A stretch of 64,000 nt of DNA from Aquila chrysaetos chrysaetos (Eukaryota; Chordata; Aves; Accipitriformes; Accipitridae): NCBI RefSeq assembly GCF_900496995.4, contig NC_044009.1:42989505-43053504 (forward strand), in the 5' to 3' direction. A model generated the notes under the pieces. It searched no databases. It saw only the letters and a program-made list of their open reading frames with translations, and was not told where the DNA came from. This document shows, in pieces, positions 26,001 to 39,800 of the stretch; the first letter of the stretch is position 1; every line of letters begins with the position of its first letter. Position numbers and translations under genes: made by a program.

Positions 26001-28056
26001 ACACATACACAACACCACACGCTAGCTGTCTGTTAGCATAACTAAAGCACCCAGACAGACTAGCAGAAGTTATATTAGCAGCGTTCTAACAACCATCACA
26101 CCGCAAGCAGAAAGTCGAACACTGCAGGTGGAAGGGATGACGGTATCCCTAGGGCTCTGAGCAGTGTCCTCCTGGGGCAAACAGCTGGAGGGAGGCAGAT
26201 GCAGAGGGGAGAGCCACTGAATGCTACAGGAGGGCAGCAATATGTGTCTGCCTAAGCAAAGCCCTTTGTGCTGGAGCAGCTGCCCTAGCTCAAGGCAAAT
26301 TTATGAATATCCAACCACCAAAAACAGGGGGCCAAGCCCTTACACAGAGCTCAAACCCTGATGAAAATTGCACTATCACACAGGTGACTCCTTTCCAAGG
26401 ATGCTACGCTGTTCTGCTACCATAAGAGAGCTGAAAATATCTAAGGGGAGCAATAAGACTACTCATATCCCAAATACATTAAGCACTTGAACTGTAACTT
26501 AATTATTAGAAGGAGGAAGGAATTAAGTGATTTATCTGAAAGCCCCTGGTTTGCTTCATTTTTTCTTTTTTTAACTTACTAGCAACTACTCTGATCCATT
26601 TAAAAATCTATAAACTATAGCAACTGAAGAAATCTTTTCCATTTCAATTTTGCTATAAGATAGCACAGTGCTGTTGCAGAAACATACAACAGCACATTAC
26701 CTTTTCACAATGACACAGTCTCATCCAAACAACTGTGTGAAATCCAAACAACTGTGTGAAACCAACTAGTATAAAAAGAATGTAATTATGATTTTCTAGC
26801 TTCGTTAGGAAAAGTTGTTCTTTATCATAATCCCCGCTGGTTTTTTACTTTAGTATTTTGCACTTCAAATCAATTTTGACAGTTATAATGATACAGACTG
26901 TAGCTTATTTCAAACACATTAAGCCATCCTCAAGTCAAGTGATGAGAGTTGCTCATATTAAGAAAAACAGATGCAGCAAGAGCTAAAAAGGAAAGACAGG
27001 GAGAATTAATAACTGGAGACCAGCAATTTTGTCTTTCATCTGCTTAGGCAGTCCTTCTTGGGCCTATTTTGAGAGTGTCATGAATTCCAGTTAGGTTTTT
27101 TGCACTTCAGTATCCACGTGTTTAGATCAAAATGCAAGGGAATACTGCCTATTTCAACATCTTGCATTACCCTCCCAATTGGCTCCCTCCACTTGACAGC
27201 TAGTTACAGAAAGCAGCAAAAAATTATTGAAAAAGCGAGGTAGAAAGTTTCATTTACTGCAACTGTACTCACTCCTCCAACAAAGCTAATCAAAAAGTGC
27301 GAGAACTGTCATTAAATCATTTTCACAGAATTTGATTGAAACATTTACAGATATATTCCTCAAAATAACTCCCCACAGAAACGGCATGTTCACATTACCT
27401 TACCCTTGTTAGCTGGCAGGGCTCTGCAATGGACTGCTCTTCTCTGACAGATGCTGGCTTGTTTACCTCTGCTGGAAAATTCTGAGCCGCTCCATTTTTG
27501 AAGTGGTTTGCCAGAGATATCTTCGGGTCCAACCAACTGATTGCTGTTCCTGAAGCAAAAGAAAGTTTGCGCTGAAACTTGCTCATCCTCTGGAAGGTCA
27601 GTAAATAGCAGTTTTCACAGAAGAGTTATTTTTTAAGGACTAAGCTGAAAGCAGCCAATTCCTCCTGCAGCCAATCCCTTCAGCAGCCACTAAACAAAGG
27701 TGGTGCAATGAGACACCACCTTCAGTGATCATTAGCACAAACACTGCGATTGGCGAGCTGTAATACAGGCAACTTGGACTGGAGAAACTAGTTGGTGTCA
27801 TGAAAGATGTAATCAGACACTACAGGAAGAACCCAGTATCACGGGAATGTTAAGTAACTCTTCCAATTTTCTTTAACTGGTACCAAAAAAAAAAAGCCCA
27901 CCACTTATCAGCTTCTCAAACCCAGCTCAGTTCTACGCTAAAAAGAGCTAAAGCAGAAAAAGTTTCATTGCCAGTGTTTTCTCTGGAGAGGGTACTTGTC
28001 TTTTCTCAGCTGCAAAGGTGGCAAGCACATGCTGTTGAATAAATAATAGTTGCTAA

Positions 28057-28087
<31 letters not shown>

Positions 28088-31000
28088 CAAAACAAAAAAA
28101 AAAAACCCAAACCAAACCACACTGCAGGGCTTGGAAAGCTATTACCCACTTGATGATTCCAGCATCTCTAGTTACTCCCAGCTAATTTATCAGAACCGAT
28201 CAGGTTCCTCATAAATAATACAAATGTTCCATTCTTTTTCAAAGGCTAATAAATGTACAGGTGACTCCAATCAGTTTTTACTGAAGAATACACAAACTGA
28301 CAAACCATCTTGGCTGGGTTGCGAACAGAAATTATTAGAAAACCTGAATTTCTACCACCACACAGCAGTTTCCTGTGCTTAGGTACCTACACCAAGATGT
28401 CGGTTGTCTCTTCCTATATGATACGCAATCCTTTATTTCCAGACCTCTGTTACCTGGAACTAGGTCACATCCTCAACCAGAACAGGCAGAGTAAGCTTAA
28501 TTCAGATAAACGGCAGCATTTCTACCAGGAAAATACTGGGGCAGGAAAAAAGTGCAGCTTTACTAATGGGACAAAACAACTTTTTCCGCAGCAAGATATT
28601 TTATTTTCATCAAGTCTTTTCTCATGAATCCATTACATGGTAAGAAACAAGAATCCCTCAGCAGTTTAAGTTTAAGCTATTTAAACAGAAGTTTCAAACA
28701 AGTCAAAAAATAAGATCCTCAGAATGTCACTGTCATGCTTACCTTTTTGAAAGGGTTTTACTAATCTTTAAAACCTGTTCATGATACCTGCTTTCTGAAC
28801 TGTAACTTTCAACACAATAATCTCTAATTGCATGTTCTAGGCTGTATTCAATCCACACTCACTGCCTCAATATTAGCTTGAATTTAACAAGTAGCCTCCC
28901 TCTTATACTCCCTATCAGCTACTTCTAAAACAACCTTATTTATTAAGTTCTGTTTAATTTTCACTGTTAAATTCTAGGAGGTTTTTTTAAGTGATTTGAG
29001 CTACCACTTGTGTTTTAGTCTTTGTGAGTGGACAGGATATCACCTTAATACTTCTCTTCCACTGGAAGATCATATTCAAATCTGCTCTCGACTACTTTGG
29101 GTAGGCACAAGCTATTCTCTTTACTTGTGATCTCCTCCTCCCCTAAAAGTCTTCACCCCATTTTTTTAAAAAATTTGTTAGCTCTTCCCCTCTGCTACAA
29201 CACAGACCTCTCAAGAGCCTACAGTCTTCGCTTTCAACATTTTTCTTCAAGAGCTGCAAACTGTCATTGCAATTCACCTTTATGATAACAAAGTATTTTT
29301 TCTTTTTTTAAATCCAGTACATTTCACCACTTTTGCCTTGAATTTAGGAAAAGTTAATAGCTGCAACTTTCCTGTTCACCTTTAAGTTTGTGATTTAAGG
29401 TACACCTTGATGCAGTTGGGGCAGTATTTTCACTCTTCTGTTATTTTTTTTGTCTTCTAAGAATTTATAGCAAACTGGCATTCTTACATAATTTCCAATC
29501 CTTGTTTTTTAAGCCTGACAAGCACTTGCCCAACACATTCTTAGCAGTCAAGTACCACTTTAACAGACCCAAAAATACTTTTTTCCACTTCATGTTTAAA
29601 TTTATGTTCTGTTAGACAAGTGTCCTCTTCATCATCACTTCTTGCTGCACCTCACTCGTATCTAGCTGAAGTATGCTGACCTGCCTTTATGATCCTAGGA
29701 AGATTAAATAGTGCTTGTATATATTTTATTAGATAGAACAGTCTATATGCAAGATTTTTTCCTACATCATTTTAAGTTTTCCTATACTTAAATATAGAAA
29801 TGCTTCCTGCAGCATTTGAATTAAGCTGCAATCCTTTTCATTTCTACATGAACTTCTGAAGCCTACCAAAAAGGCTCCACCAGTTGAACCAGAAGGTGAA
29901 GCATCCCTCCTGTCAGGAGGGGAAATCTAAGCTAAATGGATTAAAATAAATAAAAAAAACCAACCAAAACCAAACTTCTTCTCAATCCTTGAAAGGATCA
30001 AATGTATTACAGTGTCTATAGAAAGGCCACACCAGTGGGAGAGTGGAAGGCTGCAGAAAGGTGCGTGCATTCTTTTAATGGTCTGGTTTTAAATCTGGCC
30101 CCTGTAATGCATCATCCACTCTGCTGCTCCTCCCCTCTCCATCCATCTCTCTAGGATACCACCAGAAATCTTCAAGATTTGGACATCTTCAAGCAATGTT
30201 TTTAGATTTGGCCATTAACAGGCAGATACCAACTGAATAGCAGTCAGGTGAATTGAGCTTTTCCCTGCAGAGTTTAAAAAATTAAAAAACAACAGAAGCA
30301 CTCATCAAAAAAATCCTATCTTCTTAAGTTATTACACTGGTGCTCACTGGACTCTTCTTAATTCCCCAGATACAGTAATGGGTCAAAAAAACCCACCTTA
30401 GTAACACACACGTGAAAATGCCAAAACAAAGACTTCTGATATGCACCTCCCACAGTTATGCATCAGTAGTTAAAAAAATTCACAGGGAATAGGAAGAGTT
30501 CTTTCAGTGTGAGTAACTTTGGAGTTCAGACAAAGATTTGGAGAGGTGCCATCCAGTTTTTCATTTTTAAAATGAAATTTTGAACTGACATACAGCAAAA
30601 AAAAATTCATACTATTCACAAATTCTCTTAATGCCTGTGGTGATTCTTAAATCACAATCTATTTTTATATAGTTTTAATACTTTTATACAACATATTTTT
30701 TCATCTTAGAAGCTAAACTAATTACAGCTCTGAAATAATATGCACTGACAAACTAAGTACCACAAATATGATAGGAACATGGGAAAGATAAGGTAAGAGA
30801 CAACTTACAAGTGTACTTTGTTACATACTTAGCATATTTATCACCTCTGTTGTGCAAGAGAAGCATTTGAGAATCCTCAAAAGCTTTTTGCTCACAAAAG
30901 ACCACAAAGTAAACACATGAAAAAAATCACAATAAGATGCAAAAGAATTTACAGACACAAAAGAACACACTCAGTTCCATACACTGCACACAAATCAGGT

Positions 31001-33543
31001 GGAACGATTCTGGTAAGCACCTACTTGCACAGAAGTGATCAATTGTGCAGACACAGCAACATATTTCTCTACTGTCTGTGAATGCATGTTAGTCCACACC
31101 CATTAGCAGTAGGGTTTGTGGGGTTTTTTTTTTTCTTTGTTGGGGGAGTTGGTTGGTCATGAAAAGAAAGGGGCGGGGGGGCTTTTTTACCTTTAAGCAA
31201 TTTGCATTTGCTTACAAGTCTGTTCTGGCCTCAGAATGGAATGCAACACTTATCTTAGTCCATGTTTTAGACTAGGATGTTAACTCAAAATAAGAATACT
31301 GATACATTAACAGTATTAATAATAACCTGTGCAAATGTAGAGCTTTGTATTTTAATTCTTAACTAGAAATGAAAGCATTTACATGTGTTTAGCTTATAAT
31401 AGGTATTTAGTGTGTAAAAAAAGTCAGAAAAGCATGACATTTGACAGAGCTGTACTGGACACCACATATCCTAGAATCTGCAATCCCATAAAATTCCCCC
31501 TCTACTATCACTGTTCCTGAGTGGCCAGTTATATCCCAAAGGCAGCCTTCTTGTTGTGGTGCCTTTTGTACTTTATTCTGTTGTGACACGCTCCACAACA
31601 GTTAGATGTTACTTTTATGCAGTTGCTGCCACAGAATTCTAGATAGAATAAATGATTAAAAAAATATACAATATGCATGGAGTTCTACCTAACACCATCA
31701 AGTCAGACTCTGGAAAAATTCATAAGAAACCAGGCAGCCGGGCAGTTTTCTCTGCCCGCGTGAAACTGAATTTAGTGGAACAAGCGTTTTTGCAAGGAGG
31801 AAAGGATTTGTATTTGTTACAGAGTTCCGCTCTTTGTGAGCATCTATACCCACCTGCTGGTAAGGATCCCTTTTGTTGAGAAGCATGTTGTAACTGGAGA
31901 ATATGGAAACAGTCATTTAAGCAGTTCATGGTTGCCATGGAAGTTGCTTTGAGCATTAATAGGTCTTGATCCAAGGATGTAAGGTGACCAGAGACAGGAA
32001 GGCATTCTATGCTCCTGATCAAGTCTCTCTGCTGGCCCTCTGCCTGAGACATCATCTGTCAATCAAAACAATCATTTATCAGGTGATGGAAGTGTGTTGT
32101 GATACATGTTTAGCTGTGCACACAGAGGATCCCAAATGATTTTATGACAATAATAAAACTACAAGGTAATAGTTGTATGTAAAGTTAACTGTACTTTTTT
32201 TTTTTCTTGATGCAGCTACTAAAGAGTCATTAAATGCATGATGAAATTCCCATGGCAATACACGGCACCTTACTAAGAAGCAAAAGAATATCAGTGACTT
32301 AAAAAAAAAGCAAAGAGGAATTTGAACATGATAGTTGCTGCAGTAAATATCAAACACTGTCATGCCTGGTTGATAGGGACAGGGGGGGGAAAACCCCCAC
32401 ACACATTCTGTGTCAGGAGTAATTAAGCTCTGTGCTCTGCACAGCCTGGAAGAGGATCTATGAGGTACTATCCATGGGTATCAAGATCTTTTCACTCCCT
32501 ACAAGAAGAGATCCAGCACTTTAAAGGAAAAGACCTGTATCACTCAATTTGGCTCAAACCATACAGGATTCTCATTTATTGTCTGCACTGCCACCATGCT
32601 TAGGATCACTATCTCACTGTTTACTTCGCAGAGGGAAGAAAAAAAAAAAAGCAAGATTTTCACCTTCATTATGTGTTCAAATTACAGCTTTCCTGTTGTC
32701 ATTGTCCCCCTTGCTCTCCTCCAAGCTCCCTTCCTCCTTCACACGGAGCTACATACCCCTACATCACAGAACCTGCAACAGCACATTTTCCACAAGAGGC
32801 ATAGCGGCAAAGCACACCAGCCATCAAGCAGCACATTGTGGTCTTCCAAAAACCTACATACCCTTCTCTTTGTACTCACAGAAGCAAAATATTGCCTGAT
32901 TTTGCATCATGGGGAGGAAAGCAGACTTCTATACATGCTAGCCCCTTTTCTGGGGAGGTACAAAAAAACAGTATCAATGTAACTGGACAGCACTACTCTG
33001 CAATTATTACATGTTCTGGCAGTTAAGTTAAATGTAAAAACAGATAGATTTAGCAGAGCAGAAGAATTTCTTTAAATAATCTGAGATGCACTCATTCGTT
33101 TAACCGCTATGGTGCTACTTAGTTTTTTAATTCACCAATCCTGACAGTATCTTACTGATTATTTTTTTTCAGCACCTTTGCCTGCAAACCCTTCCAGGAA
33201 CTGCTCTTAAGGTTTTATGCAATAAATACTTAAGCAATATGTATTAATTCAAGTTCATGGTATGTGGTATTTGGAACATTTTAGGGCTTGGCTACATAGC
33301 ATGCTATGGTGTGAATTTACAGAGCATTGGCTCTTTGGAAGTGGAGTTAACTGTGCACAGTCAACCTTAGCATGTCCCAAGAGTGACAGGGCATAAAGCT
33401 AGTAAAACACTTAGTTACATAGCCTTGCCTATGCAAACCCACCAGCTGCTATCAGAACATGCGTCTTATTTTCTTCCAGTCGTGAACGTGATACAAGTCT
33501 TTGTGTGCAAGTTTTTTTCCAATAGTTTGAAAAACTCTGCTGG

Positions 33544-33577
<34 letters not shown>

Positions 33578-33792
33578 CACAGATAATTAGTTGACAAGTC
33601 ACCACAATCCTTCCGGTGATCTTCACTCTTAGTAATTTACTATGTGGTACCACCCAAGCACCTCATTCCAGGATCAGGCCAGACAATATGACAAGTCATG
33701 CTATACTCAGCACTGAAGTTCAAATAGGCACATCTCCCCTTTCAAAGAACACACTTTGAACAATCCTAAGTTTTGCCTGCTTATATACTCAA

Positions 33793-33828
<36 letters not shown>

Positions 33829-36800
33829 GTCAGGAGAAGAAAAAGCACTGTGATTAAAAACTCAAAATCTATCAGAAGCACACAGGCTATAGATCTTGCT
33901 TTGCAAGCACACGCACCTGCAACCTGCATTTAGCACAAGTCAGCATAAAGATCCTCTTAAATCTCCTGTTTTGCAAGGTATCCAAGTCAGCAGTGTGACA
34001 TGTATTTGGCCAGGAACAAGGGGAAGTAGAAGGGAAAGGGACTGACAGAAGACCCAGCTATAGTGCAATTCACGGGAAAACCAAAAAAGGTCACCGTGCA
34101 GCAGATCCTTTGAAATAGAAGCTGTTCTTCCCACAGATTCTCAAACTGAATCTGTAAGTATTCAAGCTGTATCACGCTCAAGTGTAACAGGCATGCACCT
34201 GCCCTTCTAGTATTTTAACTACATCTTAAAAAAAAAAAAAAAAAAAAAAAGTAGGCATTGTATCTAACAAGCATTTTAGCTTCAAAAAGGTAAGCAGACT
34301 GACATTCGGAAAAGCTACCATTACTGAGGATTCTTCATTTGTACAGGTGAAAAATTTTAAGTTGATAAATAATCATGCTGTGTCACCAAACTGAGTAACA
34401 ATCAAAAGAGAACATGAACGGTTTTCTGCGCTCTTTGCAATGCTAAGAAAAATCATTCCACTTTACCTCCTACCCAGTGAGAATCCCAATTAGAGGATGC
34501 AGGCCACTGCTTCAGTGCTCTAGCTCAAACACTCTCCTCTTTGCTTCCTCAAACTTTGAATTCCGTATTGCTATTTGAAAAGTCAAAAAGTTAAGAAGCC
34601 ACTTCTGGAACATTACCTCACTTAAAGGTAGCTTCTCAAACACCAAAATACAACAACAGATAAAAGAAAGAAAAACTGCTAAGAGAGCTATTAGCATGAA
34701 TACTGTAAATATTAATGCCATATTCTGTATTGTTGCTGTTTTCATGCAATAGGCAGGAAAGTGCAAATACTATTTAAGTTTACCATATGTTGTAATTGTT
34801 GTACCACACTACTAAGAAGTTTATCACAAGTAAGAGGTAACTTGATGAATCAAACTGAAAAGCAACTACATGTAAAGCTTCAGTTTTAAAATGAATTTGG
34901 AAGACAAACTTCTCTTTCAGAAGATAAAGCAGATGAATCAGCTCATAAAAAACCCAGAAGCCACAAGAACCCCAGCTGAAGTTTTCCTGGGTACCTGACA
35001 GGACTTCACATGTCTTTGCATTAGCACTATAGGAGACTTTACTGCTAATAAAAGATATGAATAGGATAGCAGCAGTTACCCTTTTGCAAGAACAGTCTGC
35101 TGTGGATAGAGATATTCACAGATTTTACAGTCTAAAGAGGCAGTCACCTTGTCTAGCCTACTGAATAATTATACCACAGCACTTGATTTAAATCAAGGAA
35201 CAATGACAATGTCAGCATACCATACCAGGGAAAGTATTTTCAATACCCATTTACAGCTTCCCACTGATGAACTTACCACAATGCTCAGCCACATATTTTA
35301 AGGTTAAGGACACTCACGATACAGAGCACTCTTCTATCCCAGTTTGTCTAAGTTCAGTTTCTAACTATTCATGCTTCCTAGAGCCTTATTTGCTAAATTA
35401 AAAAGCCCTCCATTAGAAACTTATTTTTGCCAAGAAATGTATCACACTACGCTAATTACACTGCTAACATTAAAATAATCATTAATATCAACACTACTAC
35501 TACTAACACAGGTTTGCAATTCAGCAATAAATTTTATGTTAGTATTATATTTAGATTTGCATGATCTACCCTAGAAATATTCACAAGTTAAATCAGCCAG
35601 TAGTCAGTCCATTCTGTCAGTTAAGATGGAAAGGTAATTATTTCTAGTTTTTTTTCCAAAATGCACTACACGTGAATGTGTAGTGAAAAAAAGCATGCTT
35701 CTGAATTGCTCATTTTATTTTGCTCTTTTCAGTCACATCCATCCCTAGGCAATTTGTCCACATGAATTAGCATACCAGAAAGTGGTATTAATATTTGTCC
35801 TGGTTTCAGCTGGGATGGAGTTCATTTTCTTTCTAGTAGCTGGTATAGTGTTATGTTTTGGGTTCAGTATGAGAAGAATGTTGATAACACACTGATGTTT
35901 TCAGTTGTTGCTACGTAGTGTTTATACTAAGTCAAGGATTATTCAGCTTCTCATGCCCAGCCAGCAAGAAGGCTGGAGGGGCACAAGAAGGTGGGAGGGG
36001 ACACAGCCAGGACAGCTGACCCAAACTGGCCAAAGGGGTATTCCAGACCATATGATGTCCAGTATATAAACTGGGGGAAGTTGGCCAGGGCGGGGGGGGC
36101 TCAGGAACTAACTGGGCATCAGTTGGCAAGTGGTGAGCAATTGCATTGTGCATCACTTGTATATTCCAATCCTTTTATTATTATTGTCATTTTATTATTG
36201 TTGTTACTATCATTATTTCTTCCTTTCTGTTCTACCAAACTGTTCTTATCTCAACCCATGAGTTTTACCATTTTTTCCCCCAATTCTCTCCCCCATCCCA
36301 CTGGGTGGGAAGGGGATTGAGTGAGCAGCTGCGTGGTGCTTAGTTACTGGCTGGGGTTAAACCATGACAGTATTCTTAAATATCAGTCATGACCAATTTC
36401 TCCTTAATCATGGGAAATACAAGTACAGCTTAGTCAATTCTTCTATACCTTGATGTGGGAAGAAAACAGTGTATGATATAATAGTACCATAGTATGTGAT
36501 GTTATACTTCCTTAAGGATATTCCCATGTCACCTGTAGTGCTAGGACTTGCAAGGATAAGAACATGCAAAGTTCTACCTTGAGCATCAGGATATTATTGC
36601 AGAGTACAAAAGTCATAGAATATATACCACATACTTCTACAGCTAGCCAAGGCAAGTTACTTATCCTCACACAAATACGCAATAATAGCTTAGGACATGC
36701 TATTGACAATATATCCAACTAAGAATAGCAGGTTTCTCCACAATCCCACAAATAATAGGACAGCTCTTTCAAAAGATTATTAGAGAATTTAAGGCATACA

Positions 36801-39800
36801 AACCTCTCTAACATCTACAAGGTGGTCTGGCTGCATGATAGGAACTCTTTTTCCAGCTGGCAATCTGTGATGTCCAACACTGAAAAAGGAAACTGCATTT
36901 TGACTGGGTCGTCTTTGCACACCAGGAGAGTTGGCACTTCCTTGGGATGCAAGAGAGAAGCTGCGAGATTTCAGAGGAGGGTTGTTCTAGTGAACAAATA
37001 AGCATATTGAGAAACATTTACAATTAATTTCTAATAACCAGCAATTCTGATTTGAAAGATACAGCAGAACACTTTAATTCTTATTTTTTATAGAGCAAGG
37101 ACAGATGACAAAGCCCTAATAACATATTAGTAGCAACTGCTAAATAAATATTTTGCACTATCTGCTGACAGTTGTGCTGTTTTATAGTCTAATTATGAAC
37201 AATCTGTGAAAGGAGATTGATCAATATGTATCACTTCTGTGACTTGAAAATTAGTCCTTGATTTGCAACAGTACTAGAAATTGACTCCTAACAGACCCTG
37301 CAAGGATAGAGCTCACAATTAAGAGATGGGATTTCGTTTAGAACTATTCATTGAACTTATCTCTTGCAACAAAGCCAGCTACAAGTCGTTGATCTTATCT
37401 TGAAAGCAAGGTTTTATTCAGGTATCAGAATAGGTGTTAAGGTAATCAGGAGGTTCTATAAAACACACTATATTCACAACCACCACGTGGTTAGCAACCA
37501 CCCTCAGATATAGTGTTGAGGACTTGCTTCTCAAACATGGGAATTCATCCTAAATGTATTTGTGGGCTGTTGAGTGTTTTTTAAAAAACAAAAAAGTAAA
37601 GGTTAAAAAAAAAAAAAGTAACACTCCCAAAATGGAAGGTCTTCAATAACACTGAAGACCTCTTTCCTCATCCATTAAAAAAAATGCAAAACCACTGGAA
37701 AATATGGGTCTGATACTCTGATCTTTCAGCTCACCAGTACCTGCTCAGGGAGGACCATTCAGCTTTTCAGAGGCAAATGGTCTTCACTTTGTTTCCTTCC
37801 TAAAGCGTATTTCTATTACAAGTCAGCTATTACTCAGAAAAACATTTCTTGACGTAAGTTTCAAGCCCAACTACATGCCCTTTTGTAGTATTTGTCTTAG
37901 ACAACAGGATAGTTGTATTTGCAACTACTTCTACCACCAGCTGAAATTATTTTTGCCCATGAAAATATCAGTCATACAATACCTTTCCAATAGCTTCCGT
38001 GTGATGCTGTGTACATATCTGTAGCCTGCTAACCCAGTGTTGCCGTTCTTTAGCATCAGTAGCTAATAAAAGCAAACCAAAAGGGTTATGTAAATGAAGA
38101 CATTCTGAAGTATGGGCAAAACACCTGCTTAATTCTTTAAAACAGTCATAAGACCTTAACAGCGCAGTTTTTTAATCTAAAACTTGTTCAGCTGACCGTA
38201 ATTAACTTTAACATTAAATCAAGTTCAACATAAATGGCATGTATATTTTTCTTTCCTTTTTTTTTTTTTTTTTTTTTTTTTTCAAATGTTGTGACACAAA
38301 AGTAACTTCAACAAACGATAACTCCCCTCACACATATTTTTATCTAACAACATGACACATTTTCCTGGAATAAGAGTAACCTGAGTTAGGAAGTGACAGC
38401 AAGTCTTCAAGGGAAGAAATACTAAAAGATATTAGCCCAGATTTCCATAGCCTACAAAATCAGAGAATGGGCTTCTATAACCACCACATGAAGGCTAACA
38501 AACTGAACATTAGGAATCATGTACTTCTCTGCAAGCATCAACACATCACTGTTACCTATAATGATTTAGAAAACTTTGAATCAGTACAATTTAAGGCCAT
38601 TATACATGAAGATTAAACCCCATTCTACACATCTGAAGTTCACGGTCTTCTGAAAGTCATCAAACCCAAAGAGTATGGAAGTATCCATAAAGAAGGGTGG
38701 TTTCTAACTGACGAGTGGAATGAAAGTTTCACATGTAATTCTCATTGCAGCAGGCTGCCAAACAAGTTCTCTCACTTTGGCTGTGCAGCCAAGCCCAGCA
38801 GAGCAGCCACAGGTGAGAGCCAGGAGTGTCCTCTAGTGGAAGAATCCCCTGCCCAAGAATCCAGGTCCTACCTCTTAGTTTATACTGCTCCCCGCTGGCA
38901 GCATTGACTGTAAAGGTATGAGAGTCTTCATCACTGGGTGAAATTACAGCTCCAGCTAGCTGCAGGGTACCCCTGGGCTTTAGATGTCTAGACTGCTCAT
39001 TCACAAAGTACTCCAGCAGGCCAGCGTCATTGTTTAAAACAAAAAACCTGCAATGATAACAAAGCAAATACACTAAATAAAACCAGCTTATTCTTTTCTC
39101 TTTTTTTGGTGGGGGAGGAGGGTGGTACTTGGACAAGTCAAGACTTTCATTACAAGTTGGCACAGATGGGGCTGGGACTTAAAGATTTGAGTCAGTACAT
39201 CCCCAAACATATGAATTATGTCTGCAACAAGACTGCACAAAAATTAAATTCTTAGCAATTTTTTCTCAGAGACCAGGGATTGCACAACAGAATAGCGTGC
39301 CCACAGAAGAGTGCTGCTGCGAGATTTTGGGAATCAAAAGAATATCCTGAATCTCTAAGGGTTAATACATCCTTAAACTACATAAATTAAGGGTAAAACA
39401 GCCCCAGATACACTTGAGATACAAAACTGTGAAACTGAAGCAACTCCCGATTTAAAAAGAAAAATTAAGGTCGACATTATACTTCAACTATTCAATTGAG
39501 TTTAATGATAAGTATATTGACACAAGTCACTGCACGCCAGTGGTAGTACAGGAATTTGGCCAGTGTGGTATGCAAAGGACTTGTCTCTCCAATACTAATT
39601 TGGTTGCACTGTGCTACTCTAGGAACAGCATCAAGCGGGAAGCCTGACCAGAGAACTTCACCTGTCAAAGAAAAGCAAGTTATTCCAGGGGAGACTGGGG
39701 AAATAAAGGCAAAAGCTTGCTTGAGTTTGAATTTTCAGTAAAGAAGTCCTAATTATTTTTTTTTAAAAATGATGGCATGATTTGGCATAAAGCTGAAGAC

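Larger units (their letters stand above)
32056..36803 (-). other. OSBPL11 intron 5
   Basis: GT-AG with a weak gtttgt donor, 4.7 kb. It holds three long A runs (33547-33575, 33799-33826, 34228-34250) and solo LTR copy B. No exon seen. Confidence 0.8.

Noticed and set aside
36170-36230. ATT/ATTG microsatellite as an independent repeat
   Set aside because: It is part of solo LTR copy B; copy C has a matching A/T-rich stretch at the same place.
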